Position numbers and translations under genes: made by a program
Notes under the pieces: model-generated
What the model was told of the DNA's origin: nothing
Database searches by the model: none
The model's input: the letters and a program-made list of their open reading frames with translations, nothing else
Assembly (NCBI GenBank): GCA_947648875.1
Contig: CANSPM010000005.1
Span: 1 to 64,000, forward strand
Source of the DNA: an uncultured Lachnospiraceae bacterium
Lineage (GTDB): Bacteria; Bacillota; Clostridia; Lachnospirales; Lachnospiraceae
Length of the DNA stretch: 64,000 nucleotides
Direction of reading: 5' to 3'
Part shown: positions 20,405 through 30,924 of the stretch, in pieces
Position numbering within the stretch: position 1 is the first letter of the stretch
Layout of the letters: each line of letters starts with the position of its first letter

Positions 20405-21934
20405 CTAAAGCTCCCCATATGCAGCTCCCCCGGCAATAACCTCCCCTGCGGCATCCGCCAGTTCTCCTGCGGTCAGACCATAGCTGCTATAACGCCGCGC
20501 CGCCCTCTCCCCCGCCAGACCGTGCAGATATACGCCCACGCTGGCCGCAGAGAAAGCATCCGCCCCCTGCGCCAACAGGGCCGCTATGATGCCAGTGAGC
20601 ACGTCGCCGCTGCCGGCAGTCCCCATGCCGCTGTCCCCGGTCAGATTCACACAGTTCTCCCCCTGCTCTCTGCACACCAACGTTCTCGCCCCCTTGCAGA
20701 CCAGAACACAATGGAGATCTCTGGAAAGTATCCTGGCCGCGTGTTCCCTGTCCTCCGTTACCTGTTCCAGTGCCTTGCCGCTAAGTCTGGACAGTTCTCC
20801 CTCATGGGGTGTGAGCACCAATGCTCTCCCCGCCTTTCCCTGATCGGCAGTCAGAATCTGTAAACGCATGTCGCCGGCAATCAGATTGAGTGCGTCTGCG
20901 TCCAATACTATCGGAAGATTGCTCTCCGTCAACACTCCCGTCAAAATCTCCTTTACCCGGCTATTTTTTCCCAGCCCTGGCCCAATGGCAATCACATCGG
21001 CCCACTCGCAGCCCGCCCGCCAGTCCTGGGGCGCTGTCCAGAGGACTTCCGGTGCTGCCATCTGCAAGATACCTCTGTTTTCATCCGGGCACACCGCCTT
21101 CACCATGCCGGCCCCGGCGCGGTACGCCGCCCTGGCCGAGAGCACCGCCGCCCCCGGCATCTGATCAAACCCGGCGATCAGTAGCACTTTGCCAAAAGTC
21201 CCCTTGTGCCCGTCGGCACGTCTGGGCGGCAGAAGTTTTCCTAATGGCTCATCATAGTAAAACATGCCCGGCGTTTCCTTCGCCGCCTCAAAGCAGACTC
21301 TGTCAATACCGATCTCTCTGACAGCCAACCGTCCGGTATACTCCGCGCCCGGATAAAAGAGCAGCCCCTTTTTGGCCCAGCCAAATGTCACAGTCAGGTC
21401 CGCCCTTACGGCCTCCCCCATAACCCTGCCCGTAGACGCATGTATGCCACTGGGCACATCCACGGACAGCTTAAAACCCTTCCTGCGGTTCATCTCCTTA
21501 ATAATATCCGCGTATTCACCCTGTACCGGCCGAGACAAACCTATGCCGAAAAGAGCATCCACCATTACAGTATATTCTTCATGGGGCCAGTTACTGACCA
21601 TCCGCACTGGATAATATCCCATAATTTTATGCTGTCTTTCCCATTCCCGGGTGCAGTGTCCGGCAGCGCCGGCCTGATAGACAGTCACATACCATCCCTC
21701 AGAAGCCAGTATCCTGGCTATGGCCAGGCCATCCGCTCCATTGTTACCACTTCCGGCCACCACCAGAAGACGCTTTTCCTCCGCACGAAGCAACTTTGTC
21801 CCGGCATAGGCACGAATCTCCGCAGCAACAGCCAAAGCCGCTCTCTCCATCAGTACCAGGGACGGCATCCCCATCGTTTCTATAGCGGTCTCCTCAAAAA
21901 GTTTCATCTCCCTGGCATCTACCACATATTTCAC
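20405..21934 (-). CDS. nnrDE: Bifunctional NAD(P)H-hydrate epimerase/dehydratase; probable GTG start
   Basis: VKYVVDAREMKLFEETAIETMGMPSLVLMERAA, VVAGSGNNGADGL, LTPHEGELSRLSG, GDSGMGTAGSGDVLTGIIAALLAQG. Confidence 0.93.
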   Translation of the reverse strand: MKYVVDAREMKLFEETAIETMGMPSLVLMERAALAVAAEIRAYAGTKLLRAEEKRLLVVAGSGNNGADGLAIARILASEGWYVTVYQAGAAGHCTREWERQHKIMGYYPVRMVSNWPHEEYTVMVDALFGIGLSRPVQGEYADIIKEMNRRKGFKLSVDVPSGIHASTGRVMGEAVRADLTVTFGWAKKGLLFYPGAEYTGRLAVREIGIDRVCFEAAKETPGMFYYDEPLGKLLPPRRADGHKGTFGKVLLIAGFDQMPGAAVLSARAAYRAGAGMVKAVCPDENRGILQMAAPEVLWTAPQDWRAGCEWADVIAIGPGLGKNSRVKEILTGVLTESNLPIVLDADALNLIAGDMRLQILTADQGKAGRALVLTPHEGELSRLSGKALEQVTEDREHAARILSRDLHCVLVCKGARTLVCREQGENCVNLTGDSGMGTAGSGDVLTGIIAALLAQGADAFSAASVGVYLHGLAGERAARRYSSYGLTAGELADAAGEVIAGGAAYGEL

Positions 21935-22185
21935 AGTTTTTGTATTCCTTTCCAATATACAGATATACATTAAGTTATAAAAGCGTTTTGCTTCCAACTT
22001 TTGTCATACCTCCCGTGACGGTACGGCAATCCCATATACTTAGAACTTCTGAGCCGTCATTCTTTGACCGCCCAGAAGTTCTTTTGCGCTTTCCCCGCCC
22101 CCTCACAGGTTCGGGTTTTCCCTCTAAAACGAACAGGGAGGACCGTCACGGCGCGACAGTTCCTCCCCGATGGCTCTCCCAGCCC

Positions 22186-22842
22186 CTATTTCTTCCCTGC
22201 CCCGGCTCCGTTTTCTGCCTTCCCCTGCCCGGCTGTCAGAGGATCGTACTGCATGTCAAACAGGTCGATAACCTCCGCCCCAAACAGGTCGTGCATATAG
22301 GAATAAATCTGCCGGTTCTGGTATTCCATCTCCTGTTTGCGGACCAGATTCTTCTTAAGTTCAACCCGGATATATTTTACCCACTGCGCAATCTCCACAA
22401 TCTGCTGTGTGTTCTCCTGCATACTCTCATAGCAATATTTCATAGTGGACAACATAAGGGCGTGGTTGGCTTTCTCTATCTGCTGGGGCAGTTCCAGCAG
22501 TTCATCCTGATATTCCTTCAGCTTTTCATTGCACTCTTCAATAAGCCGTTTGTTTTCATCCAGCTTTTTTTCCAGCGGCTTACTGTACTTCTGTTCCAGT
22601 TCGTTCGCCATGGGTACAATCTCATCCATCAGCTTCTTTTTCAGCTTCCTGACGTTCTTGGCATCCACATTAAGCTGTCCCTGACGCTGCACCAATTCAT
22701 TAAGCTTCTTCTCCTGTGCCTGGATCTTAGGCAGCTCGGCCAGATCCGTAAACAGCTTATACCATTTGTTATCCAGCGTCAACACCGGCACTTTCTTCCC
22801 TGCCAGAGCCTGCTCATATACCTCTGACTTGTCTCCCACCAC
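22186..22842 (-). CDS. Coiled-coil hypothetical protein
   Basis: Long charged helical sequence with heptad-like pattern; no family recognised. Confidence 0.6.
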   Translation of the reverse strand: MVGDKSEVYEQALAGKKVPVLTLDNKWYKLFTDLAELPKIQAQEKKLNELVQRQGQLNVDAKNVRKLKKKLMDEIVPMANELEQKYSKPLEKKLDENKRLIEECNEKLKEYQDELLELPQQIEKANHALMLSTMKYCYESMQENTQQIVEIAQWVKYIRVELKKNLVRKQEMEYQNRQIYSYMHDLFGAEVIDLFDMQYDPLTAGQGKAENGAGAGKK

Positions 22843-22915
22843 GCATCCATCCCTTCTTAAACATGGAATCCACGCTCTGCCAGGATTCCATTATTATAAT
22901 AAAATTACACAGATT

Positions 22916-23572
22916 TTAACGCCCGTTTTCCTGAAGATATCTGTTTATATTGTAGGACAGTTTCATCAGACTGTCGGACAAATGTACATTCTCCACCTGT
23001 ATCCCCTCCGGCACGTTCAGATCCACATGGGCAAAATTCCAGATGGCCTTGATGCCATTCTGTACCAGACGCTCCGCCACCTCCACGGCACTGGCCTTGG
23101 GGATCGCAAGCACCGCTATATCCACATCATTATCCCGAATAAACTGCTCCATCTCCTCCATGGGTTGCACACAGATTCCACGCACCAGCTTTCCGGTAAG
23201 TTCCGGATTCTTGTCAAATATCCCGCTAAAAAGAAACCCCCTGCGCTCGAAGTTCAGATAGCCCCCCAGCGCCTGTCCCAGATTGCCCGCGCCGATAATG
23301 ATAAACCGATGCGTCCGGTCCAGCCCCAGTATCCTGCTGATCTCCTGATACAGGTAATCCACATTGTATCCGTAGCCCTGCTGCCCAAAGCCGCCAAAGT
23401 TGTTTAAGTCCTGCCGGATCTGCGAGGCCGTCACCTTCATTCTCTCACTGAGTTCCTGGGAAGAAACCCTCTCCATCCCCTCATCCCTCAGGTCCCCAAG
23501 GTATCGCAGATACCTTGGCAGCCGTCCGATCACCGCCTGGGAAATCTCTTTTTCTTCCATCGTATCCTCCAA
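22916..23572 (-). CDS. rex: Redox-sensing transcriptional repressor Rex
   Basis: GRLPRYLRYLGDL, QIRQDLNNFGGFGQQGYGYNV, IIIGAGNLGQALGGY. Confidence 0.95.
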   Translation of the reverse strand: MEDTMEEKEISQAVIGRLPRYLRYLGDLRDEGMERVSSQELSERMKVTASQIRQDLNNFGGFGQQGYGYNVDYLYQEISRILGLDRTHRFIIIGAGNLGQALGGYLNFERRGFLFSGIFDKNPELTGKLVRGICVQPMEEMEQFIRDNDVDIAVLAIPKASAVEVAERLVQNGIKAIWNFAHVDLNVPEGIQVENVHLSDSLMKLSYNINRYLQENGR

Positions 23573-23650
23573 AATATCAAACTAACTGTACTTATTATAT
23601 CTAACTGTTAAAAATATGTCAATGAAATGGAGGAAATCGGGACACAAAAC

Positions 23651-24859
23651 TCACAGCAGCCCATCCAGCGTCTCCCGGATTGCCTTGATGAAGTCCAGGC
23701 TGTTTAATACCACCGGGTTCTCGCAGGTAGAAATGGAGGCCAGGGACCTGGTCATCCTACCGCTCTCTACCGTCTTGACACAGGCCTGCTCCAGCTTCTC
23801 GCCAAAAGCTGTCAGTTCCGGAATGTTGTCCAGTTCGCCTCTCTTTTTCAGGGCGCCTGTCCAGGCAAAAATAGTGGCGATGCCGTTGGTGGAAGTCTCC
23901 TCCCCTTTCAGGTGTTTGTAGTAATGCCTCTGCACTGTGCCGTGAGCCGCCTCGTACTCATAGACGCCGTCGGGAGACACCAGTACTGAGGTCATCATGG
24001 ACAGATCGCCGTAAGCCGTGGCCACCATGTCCGACATGACATCCCCATCGTAATTCTTACAGGCCCAGATAAAACCGCCCTCCGAGCGAATTACCCTGGC
24101 CACCGCATCATCAATCAACGTATAAAAGTAATCGATTCCCAGTTCCTTAAATTTCTCCACATACTCCCGATCATAGATCTCCTGAAAAATATCTTTAAAA
24201 GTATGATCATACTTTTTAGAGATGGTATCCTTGGTGGCAAACCACAGGTCCTGCCTGGTATCCAGAGCATAGTTAAAGCAGGAACGGGCGAAACTGGAGA
24301 TGGATTTTTCCGTATTGTGAATGCCCTGTAGGATGCCTGCTCCGGTAAAGTTGTGAATGGTTTCCCGGATCTGGGTGCCGTCTTCCCCGGTGAATACCAA
24401 CTCCGCCTTACCGGGACCAGGCACCCGGATTTCCGTATTTTTGTACACATCCCCGTAAGCATGTCTGGCAATGGTGATGGGCTTACTCCACTTGCTCACA
24501 TAGGGTACAATGCCTTTGATCAGAATCGGCGCCCGGAACACTGTGCCGTCCAAAATAGCACGAATGGTTCCGTTGGGACTTTTCCACATCTCCTTCAAGT
24601 TATATTCTGTCATTCTGGCCGCATTGGGCGTAATAGTGGCACATTTCACCGCCACGCCGTACTTCAGAGTGGCGTTGGCGGAATCTACTGTCACCTGATC
24701 GTCCGTCTCATTGCGGTGCTCCAGGCCCAGATCGTAGTATTCCGTCTTCAGGTCCACATAGGGCAGAAGCAGTTCGTCTTTGATCATCTGCCACAGAATG
24801 CGGGTCATCTCATCTCCATCCATCTCCACCAACGGGGTTGTCATTCTGATTTTTTCCAT
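23651..24859 (-). CDS. icd: NADP-type isocitrate dehydrogenase
   Basis: [61 protein letters not shown]. Confidence 0.93.
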   Translation of the reverse strand: MEKIRMTTPLVEMDGDEMTRILWQMIKDELLLPYVDLKTEYYDLGLEHRNETDDQVTVDSANATLKYGVAVKCATITPNAARMTEYNLKEMWKSPNGTIRAILDGTVFRAPILIKGIVPYVSKWSKPITIARHAYGDVYKNTEIRVPGPGKAELVFTGEDGTQIRETIHNFTGAGILQGIHNTEKSISSFARSCFNYALDTRQDLWFATKDTISKKYDHTFKDIFQEIYDREYVEKFKELGIDYFYTLIDDAVARVIRSEGGFIWACKNYDGDVMSDMVATAYGDLSMMTSVLVSPDGVYEYEAAHGTVQRHYYKHLKGEETSTNGIATIFAWTGALKKRGELDNIPELTAFGEKLEQACVKTVESGRMTRSLASISTCENPVVLNSLDFIKAIRETLDGLL

Positions 24860-25008
24860 ATTGCAACATCTCCTTCATACTTTTTCCATACTCTCCTTTT
24901 CCGCGTCACTGCCCGGCGGAAAAAACCGTTTCGCTTATTCCAACATATCGCAGGCACTGCCTGCGATATTTGTAACCATGACAAACACTTTCGCCGTCCC
25001 GGGACCAG

Positions 25009-25743
25009 TCATCCCTGCTCTCTGTCGTGGTATGCCTCTCGCAGACCATTCTTCACCATATTGTTATAGGCATTGATCATATGTCGATTGGCCAGCTGCT
25101 CTGCCCTGTCCCCATCCCCGGCTTTAATAGCCTGTAGGATTTCCTCATGTTCTTCATTGGACTTGGGACCGCGGTTCTTGTTTGCAAGCGTTTTCTTCCG
25201 AACCCGCAGCACATACTGGTGAAAATCTTTCAATTGATGCTCCAGCATCTTGCTGTTGCATGCCTCATACATGATATCGTGAAAACGGTTGTCCAACTCC
25301 GCCAGCTGCTCCAGATGCCCCTTCTGGGCGTGGAACTTGGACAGATAGACATTTTCCTCCATCTCCTCCATCTGCTCCCGGGTAATATGTTCCGTGGCCC
25401 AGCGGGCACACAGACCCTCCAGCAGGGAACGAATCATATAAATATCCTTCACATCCTTCTCGGTAATGCCTGTCACATAGGCTCCCTTATTGGGAATAAT
25501 CTGAATCAGCCCCTCCAGTTCCAGCTGCCGAAACGCCTCCCGGACCGGCGTGCGGCTGACCCCCAACTCCTCGCCAATGGCCACCTCCTTCAATTCCTCA
25601 TTTTCCTCATATTTTCCACTCAGAATATCGTCCCTGAGTTTATGGAATACTCTGCCCCGCAGGGAATACTTGTCCGTAACCTCCTGCTTTACATCATATT
25701 TACCGCTCATCTCCGCCTCCAATGGTATAACCTTTTTCTGCAC
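25009..25743 (-). CDS. GntR/FadR-family transcriptional regulator
   Basis: LRDDILSGKYEENEELKEVAIGEELGVSRTPVREAFRQLELEGLIQIIPNKGAYV and FCD domain. Confidence 0.9.
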   Translation of the reverse strand: MQKKVIPLEAEMSGKYDVKQEVTDKYSLRGRVFHKLRDDILSGKYEENEELKEVAIGEELGVSRTPVREAFRQLELEGLIQIIPNKGAYVTGITEKDVKDIYMIRSLLEGLCARWATEHITREQMEEMEENVYLSKFHAQKGHLEQLAELDNRFHDIMYEACNSKMLEHQLKDFHQYVLRVRKKTLANKNRGPKSNEEHEEILQAIKAGDGDRAEQLANRHMINAYNNMVKNGLREAYHDREQG

Positions 25744-27124
25744 AGATCCGCTTAATGGCCTCCACTATCTCCTCGTCCGTCAGCACTGTCACACGGCCCT
25801 GCGCATATTCCCCATCCACCCAGACTTTGATATCCTTCACCAGCGGGGAAGTCTTCTCCACCTGCGCGTCTGCTTTTAGCTTATAATATGTATTGATCCA
25901 GTGGGCAATGCCCGCCAGACCGGAAGTGTTGGAGATGGCACACAGCACTGGACGGTTTAAAAATTTTTCCGTATCAAAAATATTGTAAATCTCCTCGTTT
26001 TTAAGCAGACCATCCGCATGAATGCCCGCTCTGGTTACATTGAAATTTTTACCTACAAAGGGTGTTCTGGGAGGAATCTGGTAACCAATCTCCTTCTCAT
26101 AGTACTCTGCCAGTTCCGTGATCACTGTGGTGTCCATTCCGTTTAAATCACCCTTTAGCTGCGCATATTCAAACACCATGGCCTCAAGGGGCGTATTACC
26201 TGTTCTCTCACCGATTCCAAACAGGGAGGTGTTGATGCCGGAACAGCCGTAAAGCCATGCCGTGGTAGAATTGGACACCGCTTTGTAGAAATCATTATGC
26301 CCATGCCACTCGATCAGTTCATGGGGCACACCCGCATGAGTATGTATGGCATAGATAATTCCCTGCACGCTTCGGGGAATTACAGCTCCGGGATAATTGA
26401 CGCCATAACCCATGGTGTCACAGGCTCTCACTTTAATGGGAATCTGATATTCCCGCATAAGTTTCATGAGTTCCAGGCAAAAGGGCACCACATAGCCATA
26501 GATATCCGCTCTGGTAATGTCCTCCAGATGACATCTGGGACTGATTCCCTCCTCCAGACAGTCCCGGATCACGCTCAGATAGTGCTCCATGGCCTGCCGT
26601 CTGGTCATCTTCAATTTCAAAAAAATATGATAATCCGAACAGGACACCAGTATGCCCGTCTCCTTCATGCCGATCTCCTTCACCAGCTTGAAATCCTCCT
26701 TGCTGGCCCGAATCCAGCTGGTGACCTCCGGAAACTGATAGCCTCTCTCCATACATTTATAGACTGCGTCTCTGTCCTTCTTGCTGTACAGAAAGAACTC
26801 GCTGGCACGGATCAAGCCATTAGGTCCGCCCAGCTTGTGCAGATAATCGTAGATTGTCACGATCTGCTCCGTGGTATAAGGAGCTCTGGACTGCTGTCCG
26901 TCCCGGAAAGTGGTGTCTGTGATCCAGATTTCTCTGGGCATATTATGTGGCACGATTCTGTCGTTAAATGGTATCTTGGGTATCTCCGAATAAGGAAACA
27001 TATTGCGAAATACATTGGGCTTCTCCACATCGTCCAATATATACATATGCTCCTCGATCTCCAGCAGATTGTTGTGCTGGTTCATGGTCACCGGTCGATT
27101 CTGGAAGGCTTCATTATCTCTCAT
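25700..27124 (-). CDS. DRE-TIM acyltransferase; probable Re-citrate synthase (homocitrate/isopropylmalate synthase family)
   Basis: ITDTTFRDGQQSRAPYT, HGHNDFYKAVSNSTTAW, GIGERTGNTPLE; co-located with icd. Start chosen at MRDNEAF. Confidence 0.7.
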   Translation of the reverse strand: MRDNEAFQNRPVTMNQHNNLLEIEEHMYILDDVEKPNVFRNMFPYSEIPKIPFNDRIVPHNMPREIWITDTTFRDGQQSRAPYTTEQIVTIYDYLHKLGGPNGLIRASEFFLYSKKDRDAVYKCMERGYQFPEVTSWIRASKEDFKLVKEIGMKETGILVSCSDYHIFLKLKMTRRQAMEHYLSVIRDCLEEGISPRCHLEDITRADIYGYVVPFCLELMKLMREYQIPIKVRACDTMGYGVNYPGAVIPRSVQGIIYAIHTHAGVPHELIEWHGHNDFYKAVSNSTTAWLYGCSGINTSLFGIGERTGNTPLEAMVFEYAQLKGDLNGMDTTVITELAEYYEKEIGYQIPPRTPFVGKNFNVTRAGIHADGLLKNEEIYNIFDTEKFLNRPVLCAISNTSGLAGIAHWINTYYKLKADAQVEKTSPLVKDIKVWVDGEYAQGRVTVLTDEEIVEAIKRICAEKGYTIGGGDER

Positions 27125-27317
27125 GCTCTCTCCTCCTGATTTAAAGTTCCGCCTATTCCCTGGGGGTGCCCAGAACCATTGAACCACGCAGGTTATCCCT
27201 GTGTGGTTCAATGCCCTGTCCGGGAATGGTAACTTTCAATTACTCTATCTGTATAAGTGTATACAATTATACCGACCATGTCAATGCTTTTTTTCCGATC
27301 TCCTGCCCTTTACCGGA

Positions 27318-28232
27318 TTATCTCAGCAAACCACCCAGGTTCACCATTCCCCAGCCCTGTTGATTCCATGGAGCGCCCAGATCCCTCGCGGAGTAAATCA
27401 GCCGTTCTCGAACCTGGTCATTTGTCAGATAAGGTTCTCTCTGCAACAGTATGGCCGCACAACCTGTCACTATGGGAGTCGCCATGGAGGTTCCGCTTTT
27501 GACCACATAATATTCCGGACGCCTCCCCCTTTTCCAAAAGGCATTGCAGGACATGATATCCGTGCCCGGCGCTACAAGATCCGGCTTGCGGACACGGCTC
27601 CCCTCCTGTCCCCTGCCAGAGTACAGACTACAACTGCCGGGATCTCCCCTGCGATAGCTGCCGTCATGGCATCCCACCATAATCACCTTCTCCCCGGTGC
27701 CTATGGCAGAAATTGTATTCTCTCCCGGTCCCTTATTGCCTGCCGCGCAGACCACCACCAGTCCCAACTTCCACAACCGCTGTACGGCCTCCGCCAAAGC
27801 CGAAACTTTCTCCCGGTCTCTGAGCTGCCCGATTCCCACAGAGATATTGACTGCCCTTATATCATATCGCTTATAATTCCTCTCCACAAAAAGCAGACCT
27901 TCCAGCATATGTTCCATGCTACCGTCACCCTGATGATCCAGCACCTTACAAATCACAAGACGACTGTCAGGCGCAATGCCCCTGTACCTACCGTCAGACA
28001 TCCTGCCATTGCCGCACAGAATGCCGCACACATGTGTTCCATGACCATTGTCATCATAGCAGGCTGTCTCCCGGCCCTTCCCTCGCACGAAATCAAAAAA
28101 GGCTACCTGACGTTCCTCCAAATCCGGATGCACGGATATGCCTGTATCCAGAACCGCTACCGTAATACCATTTCTTTGCCAGGAATTTAACTCTATTCTT
28201 TCCGCCCCTATCTCCTTTCTGACCCGCTGCAT
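27318..28232 (-). CDS. S8 subtilisin-family serine peptidase
   Basis: VAVLDTGI (Asp), DNGHGTHVCGI (His), SGTSMATPIVTG (Ser). Confidence 0.92.
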   Translation of the reverse strand: MQRVRKEIGAERIELNSWQRNGITVAVLDTGISVHPDLEERQVAFFDFVRGKGRETACYDDNGHGTHVCGILCGNGRMSDGRYRGIAPDSRLVICKVLDHQGDGSMEHMLEGLLFVERNYKRYDIRAVNISVGIGQLRDREKVSALAEAVQRLWKLGLVVVCAAGNKGPGENTISAIGTGEKVIMVGCHDGSYRRGDPGSCSLYSGRGQEGSRVRKPDLVAPGTDIMSCNAFWKRGRRPEYYVVKSGTSMATPIVTGCAAILLQREPYLTNDQVRERLIYSARDLGAPWNQQGWGMVNLGGLLR

Positions 28233-28388
28233 TTCTGCCCTTCCCCCGATCCCGTCTCTCTGCCGGGCAAATGCATGTTAACTGTATGCTTTTGCCCATC
28301 CATATAAGATATGCCGACAGAGGGCAAGTTGCGATATCTGAGAGAGAACCCTCCGCATTGTCAGCGAAATATGGATTTGCTGTGCGCA

Positions 28389-28432
28389 AAAACAGGAAGA
28401 AATCTGCCGACAAAAAGATTTCTTCCTGTTTT
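28389..28432 (-). terminator. Intrinsic terminator downstream of the 28439-30868 gene
   Basis: 16-bp perfect stem AAAACAGGAAGAAATC/GATTTCTTCCTGTTTT followed by T-run on the minus strand. Confidence 0.85.
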
Positions 28433-28438
28433 CTCCGG

Positions 28439-30868
28439 TTATAATGAGGACATTCCTCTCTTTTTACGCTGAAACAATAGAATCGCCAGACCAGAAGCCA
28501 AAAGCCCTGTGCCAAGTACCCACTTGGGATGAATATAGTCACCGGTATCCGGAGAATCATCCCTTCTTCCATAACCGGTGATTACAACCTGACCGTCAAC
28601 TATATTCCCCTGAGCAAACAGAGTACCACTCCCGTAGATTCCATACACAGACAAATAGTCTGTAGAAAACTGAATTTGTTGTCCGTCATTTACAAAATCC
28701 AGAAATTCCAGCTGCCCATTGCGGTCCAGCGTCACCAATCGCAGATCCTGATTTTGGAACTGTTGCGGCAGAGGCATAGTTACTTCCATCGCCTGTCTGC
28801 CCAGGCGTACAATGCTCCCACCGCTCTCTCCCTCATAGAGTCTAAGGGTAAAACAAAGTGTATCCATGGGCATATCCTGCTGATAAACTCTCCTGTAAGC
28901 ATCGCCCAGTTCCGGTGCTTCCCCTATGCCAGCCAGCATCTGCGCCTGCAATAGATCGCCCTCACTCTGAGGAGATACCTGGGCCTGTAACATATCTATA
29001 TCCCCAGTCACTGTCAGACCCTCTCCCTGAGAAACCTGCCACTTGGGAATCAGATAATTCATCTGCCCCAATCCCTGCACAGTGTAACTTTGTCCGTCTA
29101 TCCGCACTGATTCTCTCCAGGATCTGCCCTGCACATCCGCCACCGTCAGGTAAGTGGCATCTGCCAGAAGAGTATTCGACTCCAGATGCCCCATGATCCC
29201 CCTGTACACGGTCTGCCTGCTGTCCAGCACCGTATTTTCCATCTCCTGACCGCTTAATTTATTATATGCGATCAAAAACTCCACTCCGTCAAAAGCGTTC
29301 ACTCGGTATCCCTCATTTGAACGCCTGCCTGCGGATAGTTCCTGCCCTCTTTTAGGGATCTGTCCCTGTAGCAGTACCACGCCGCCCACATTCTTCCGTG
29401 CAAAGGCTCCCAGGCCCACACTTTCCACCGTATCCGGCAATACTACCCACTCCAGGGGACAATGATAAAAAGCCCTGTCCCGAATAATACGCACTCGGGA
29501 CATACCCGATAACTGAACTAAATGATCACAACCCTCAAAAGCGCCTTCCCCGATTATCTCCAGAGAATCAGGTAAAGATACGGATGTAATCTCCGTATGT
29601 CCCATAAAAACCTCCGGGCCAATCTGTCGTATTCCCTCGGGAACCTGAACCTGCGCACCGTTTCCCCTGTAGGCAATCAGAATGCCATCTCCCGCCACCA
29701 GAAAGTCACCCGTTCCCTGCTCATAAAACTGCTCTACCCATCCTGTATGATCAAAAGCCTTGGGGGCAATATGTGTAACAGTGGCCGGCAGCTGCACCTG
29801 AGTAAGCCTGTCACAGTGATAAAACGCGCCATACCCGATACTGCGCACCCCCTCAGGAATAACAATCCCCTGTAAACTGCTTCTGGCGAAAGCAAACTCT
29901 CCTATTTCCTCCACGCCCTCCGGCAGACTGAGACTTTCCAGATTCTGGGCACCATAATAAGCCCTGTCCGCCAACAGTTTCCCTTCAATCAACGTGTATT
30001 TTACGGTTCCCTTACCCTTTTCCGTAGTATACTCCTGCATGGACCGTGTTGCCAAAGCCTCCTGACCGCCGGGAGAACTATTATCCTTTCCGTCCGCTAC
30101 ATTCGGTTGGGTATTGTCCATAAATACCACCGCCATATTGCCCACCACAGTGGTGGAACCTAATTGTTTGCCGGGAATATTTGACTCGTATACCTGAAAA
30201 TCCGGCTGTGGCGTGGGAACAGAACTCTCCTGAGGAATCGGAGTGGGTGTTGCCATTGTCTCTCCGTACTCGTCTATATCCTCGTACTCAGGCATTTCCT
30301 TCCTTTTTTCCGCGAAATAAAGAGCAAACCGCTCTCCTTCCGTACTCGGCTCATAATCTATCACCAGCCGATAACAGCCGTCAAAGGCCGTATCATGCAC
30401 CGAGCGCACAGTATTGGGTATTTTAACATTGCTGAGTGAAACACAGTCTGCAAAAGCCATAATTCCAATACGGGTAATGTTGTCAGGAAAAGAAACCATC
30501 TTTAGTTCCGGACAATTGGCAAACGCATAGTCACCCACCTCATACAGCCCGCCTCCCAGACTTACCTGCTCCAAATGATCGCAGCCCCAGAAAGCATATG
30601 GCCCTATCCCCTCCACACTCTCTGGGATGGTAACCTTGGTGATCGTTGTATTGTTCTGAAAAGCACCCTCACCAATTGTTTTTACAGTAGACGGAACAGA
30701 CACGTCAGATGCCGTGCCTGTATAGCCGATCAGCGTATTTCCGTCCATTTTAAAATCGGAAGCGGATAATGCATCCGCCTCCGGTACAGGAATCTGCATA
30801 ATCAGGACCGCTGTAATAATGAGCACTATCCCTATCACATTCCACTTAATTTTCATAATAATCCCCAT
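28439..30868 (-). CDS. BspA-like leucine-rich-repeat surface protein with C-terminal SPDTG sorting signal
   Basis: Repeated IGEGAFQNNTTITKVTIPESV-type units; C-terminus SPDTGDYIHPKW + TM + RKKRG. Confidence 0.88.
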   Translation of the reverse strand: MGIIMKIKWNVIGIVLIITAVLIMQIPVPEADALSASDFKMDGNTLIGYTGTASDVSVPSTVKTIGEGAFQNNTTITKVTIPESVEGIGPYAFWGCDHLEQVSLGGGLYEVGDYAFANCPELKMVSFPDNITRIGIMAFADCVSLSNVKIPNTVRSVHDTAFDGCYRLVIDYEPSTEGERFALYFAEKRKEMPEYEDIDEYGETMATPTPIPQESSVPTPQPDFQVYESNIPGKQLGSTTVVGNMAVVFMDNTQPNVADGKDNSSPGGQEALATRSMQEYTTEKGKGTVKYTLIEGKLLADRAYYGAQNLESLSLPEGVEEIGEFAFARSSLQGIVIPEGVRSIGYGAFYHCDRLTQVQLPATVTHIAPKAFDHTGWVEQFYEQGTGDFLVAGDGILIAYRGNGAQVQVPEGIRQIGPEVFMGHTEITSVSLPDSLEIIGEGAFEGCDHLVQLSGMSRVRIIRDRAFYHCPLEWVVLPDTVESVGLGAFARKNVGGVVLLQGQIPKRGQELSAGRRSNEGYRVNAFDGVEFLIAYNKLSGQEMENTVLDSRQTVYRGIMGHLESNTLLADATYLTVADVQGRSWRESVRIDGQSYTVQGLGQMNYLIPKWQVSQGEGLTVTGDIDMLQAQVSPQSEGDLLQAQMLAGIGEAPELGDAYRRVYQQDMPMDTLCFTLRLYEGESGGSIVRLGRQAMEVTMPLPQQFQNQDLRLVTLDRNGQLEFLDFVNDGQQIQFSTDYLSVYGIYGSGTLFAQGNIVDGQVVITGYGRRDDSPDTGDYIHPKWVLGTGLLASGLAILLFQRKKRGMSSL

Positions 30869-30924
30869 ATATATCGCAGGCGCCGATTAACCACGCCTGC
30901 GATAATATCCAAATAAAATGCTTT

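Noticed and set aside
28093-28572. Minus-strand 159-aa ORF
   Set aside because: Overlaps terminator and the ends of two well-supported genes.
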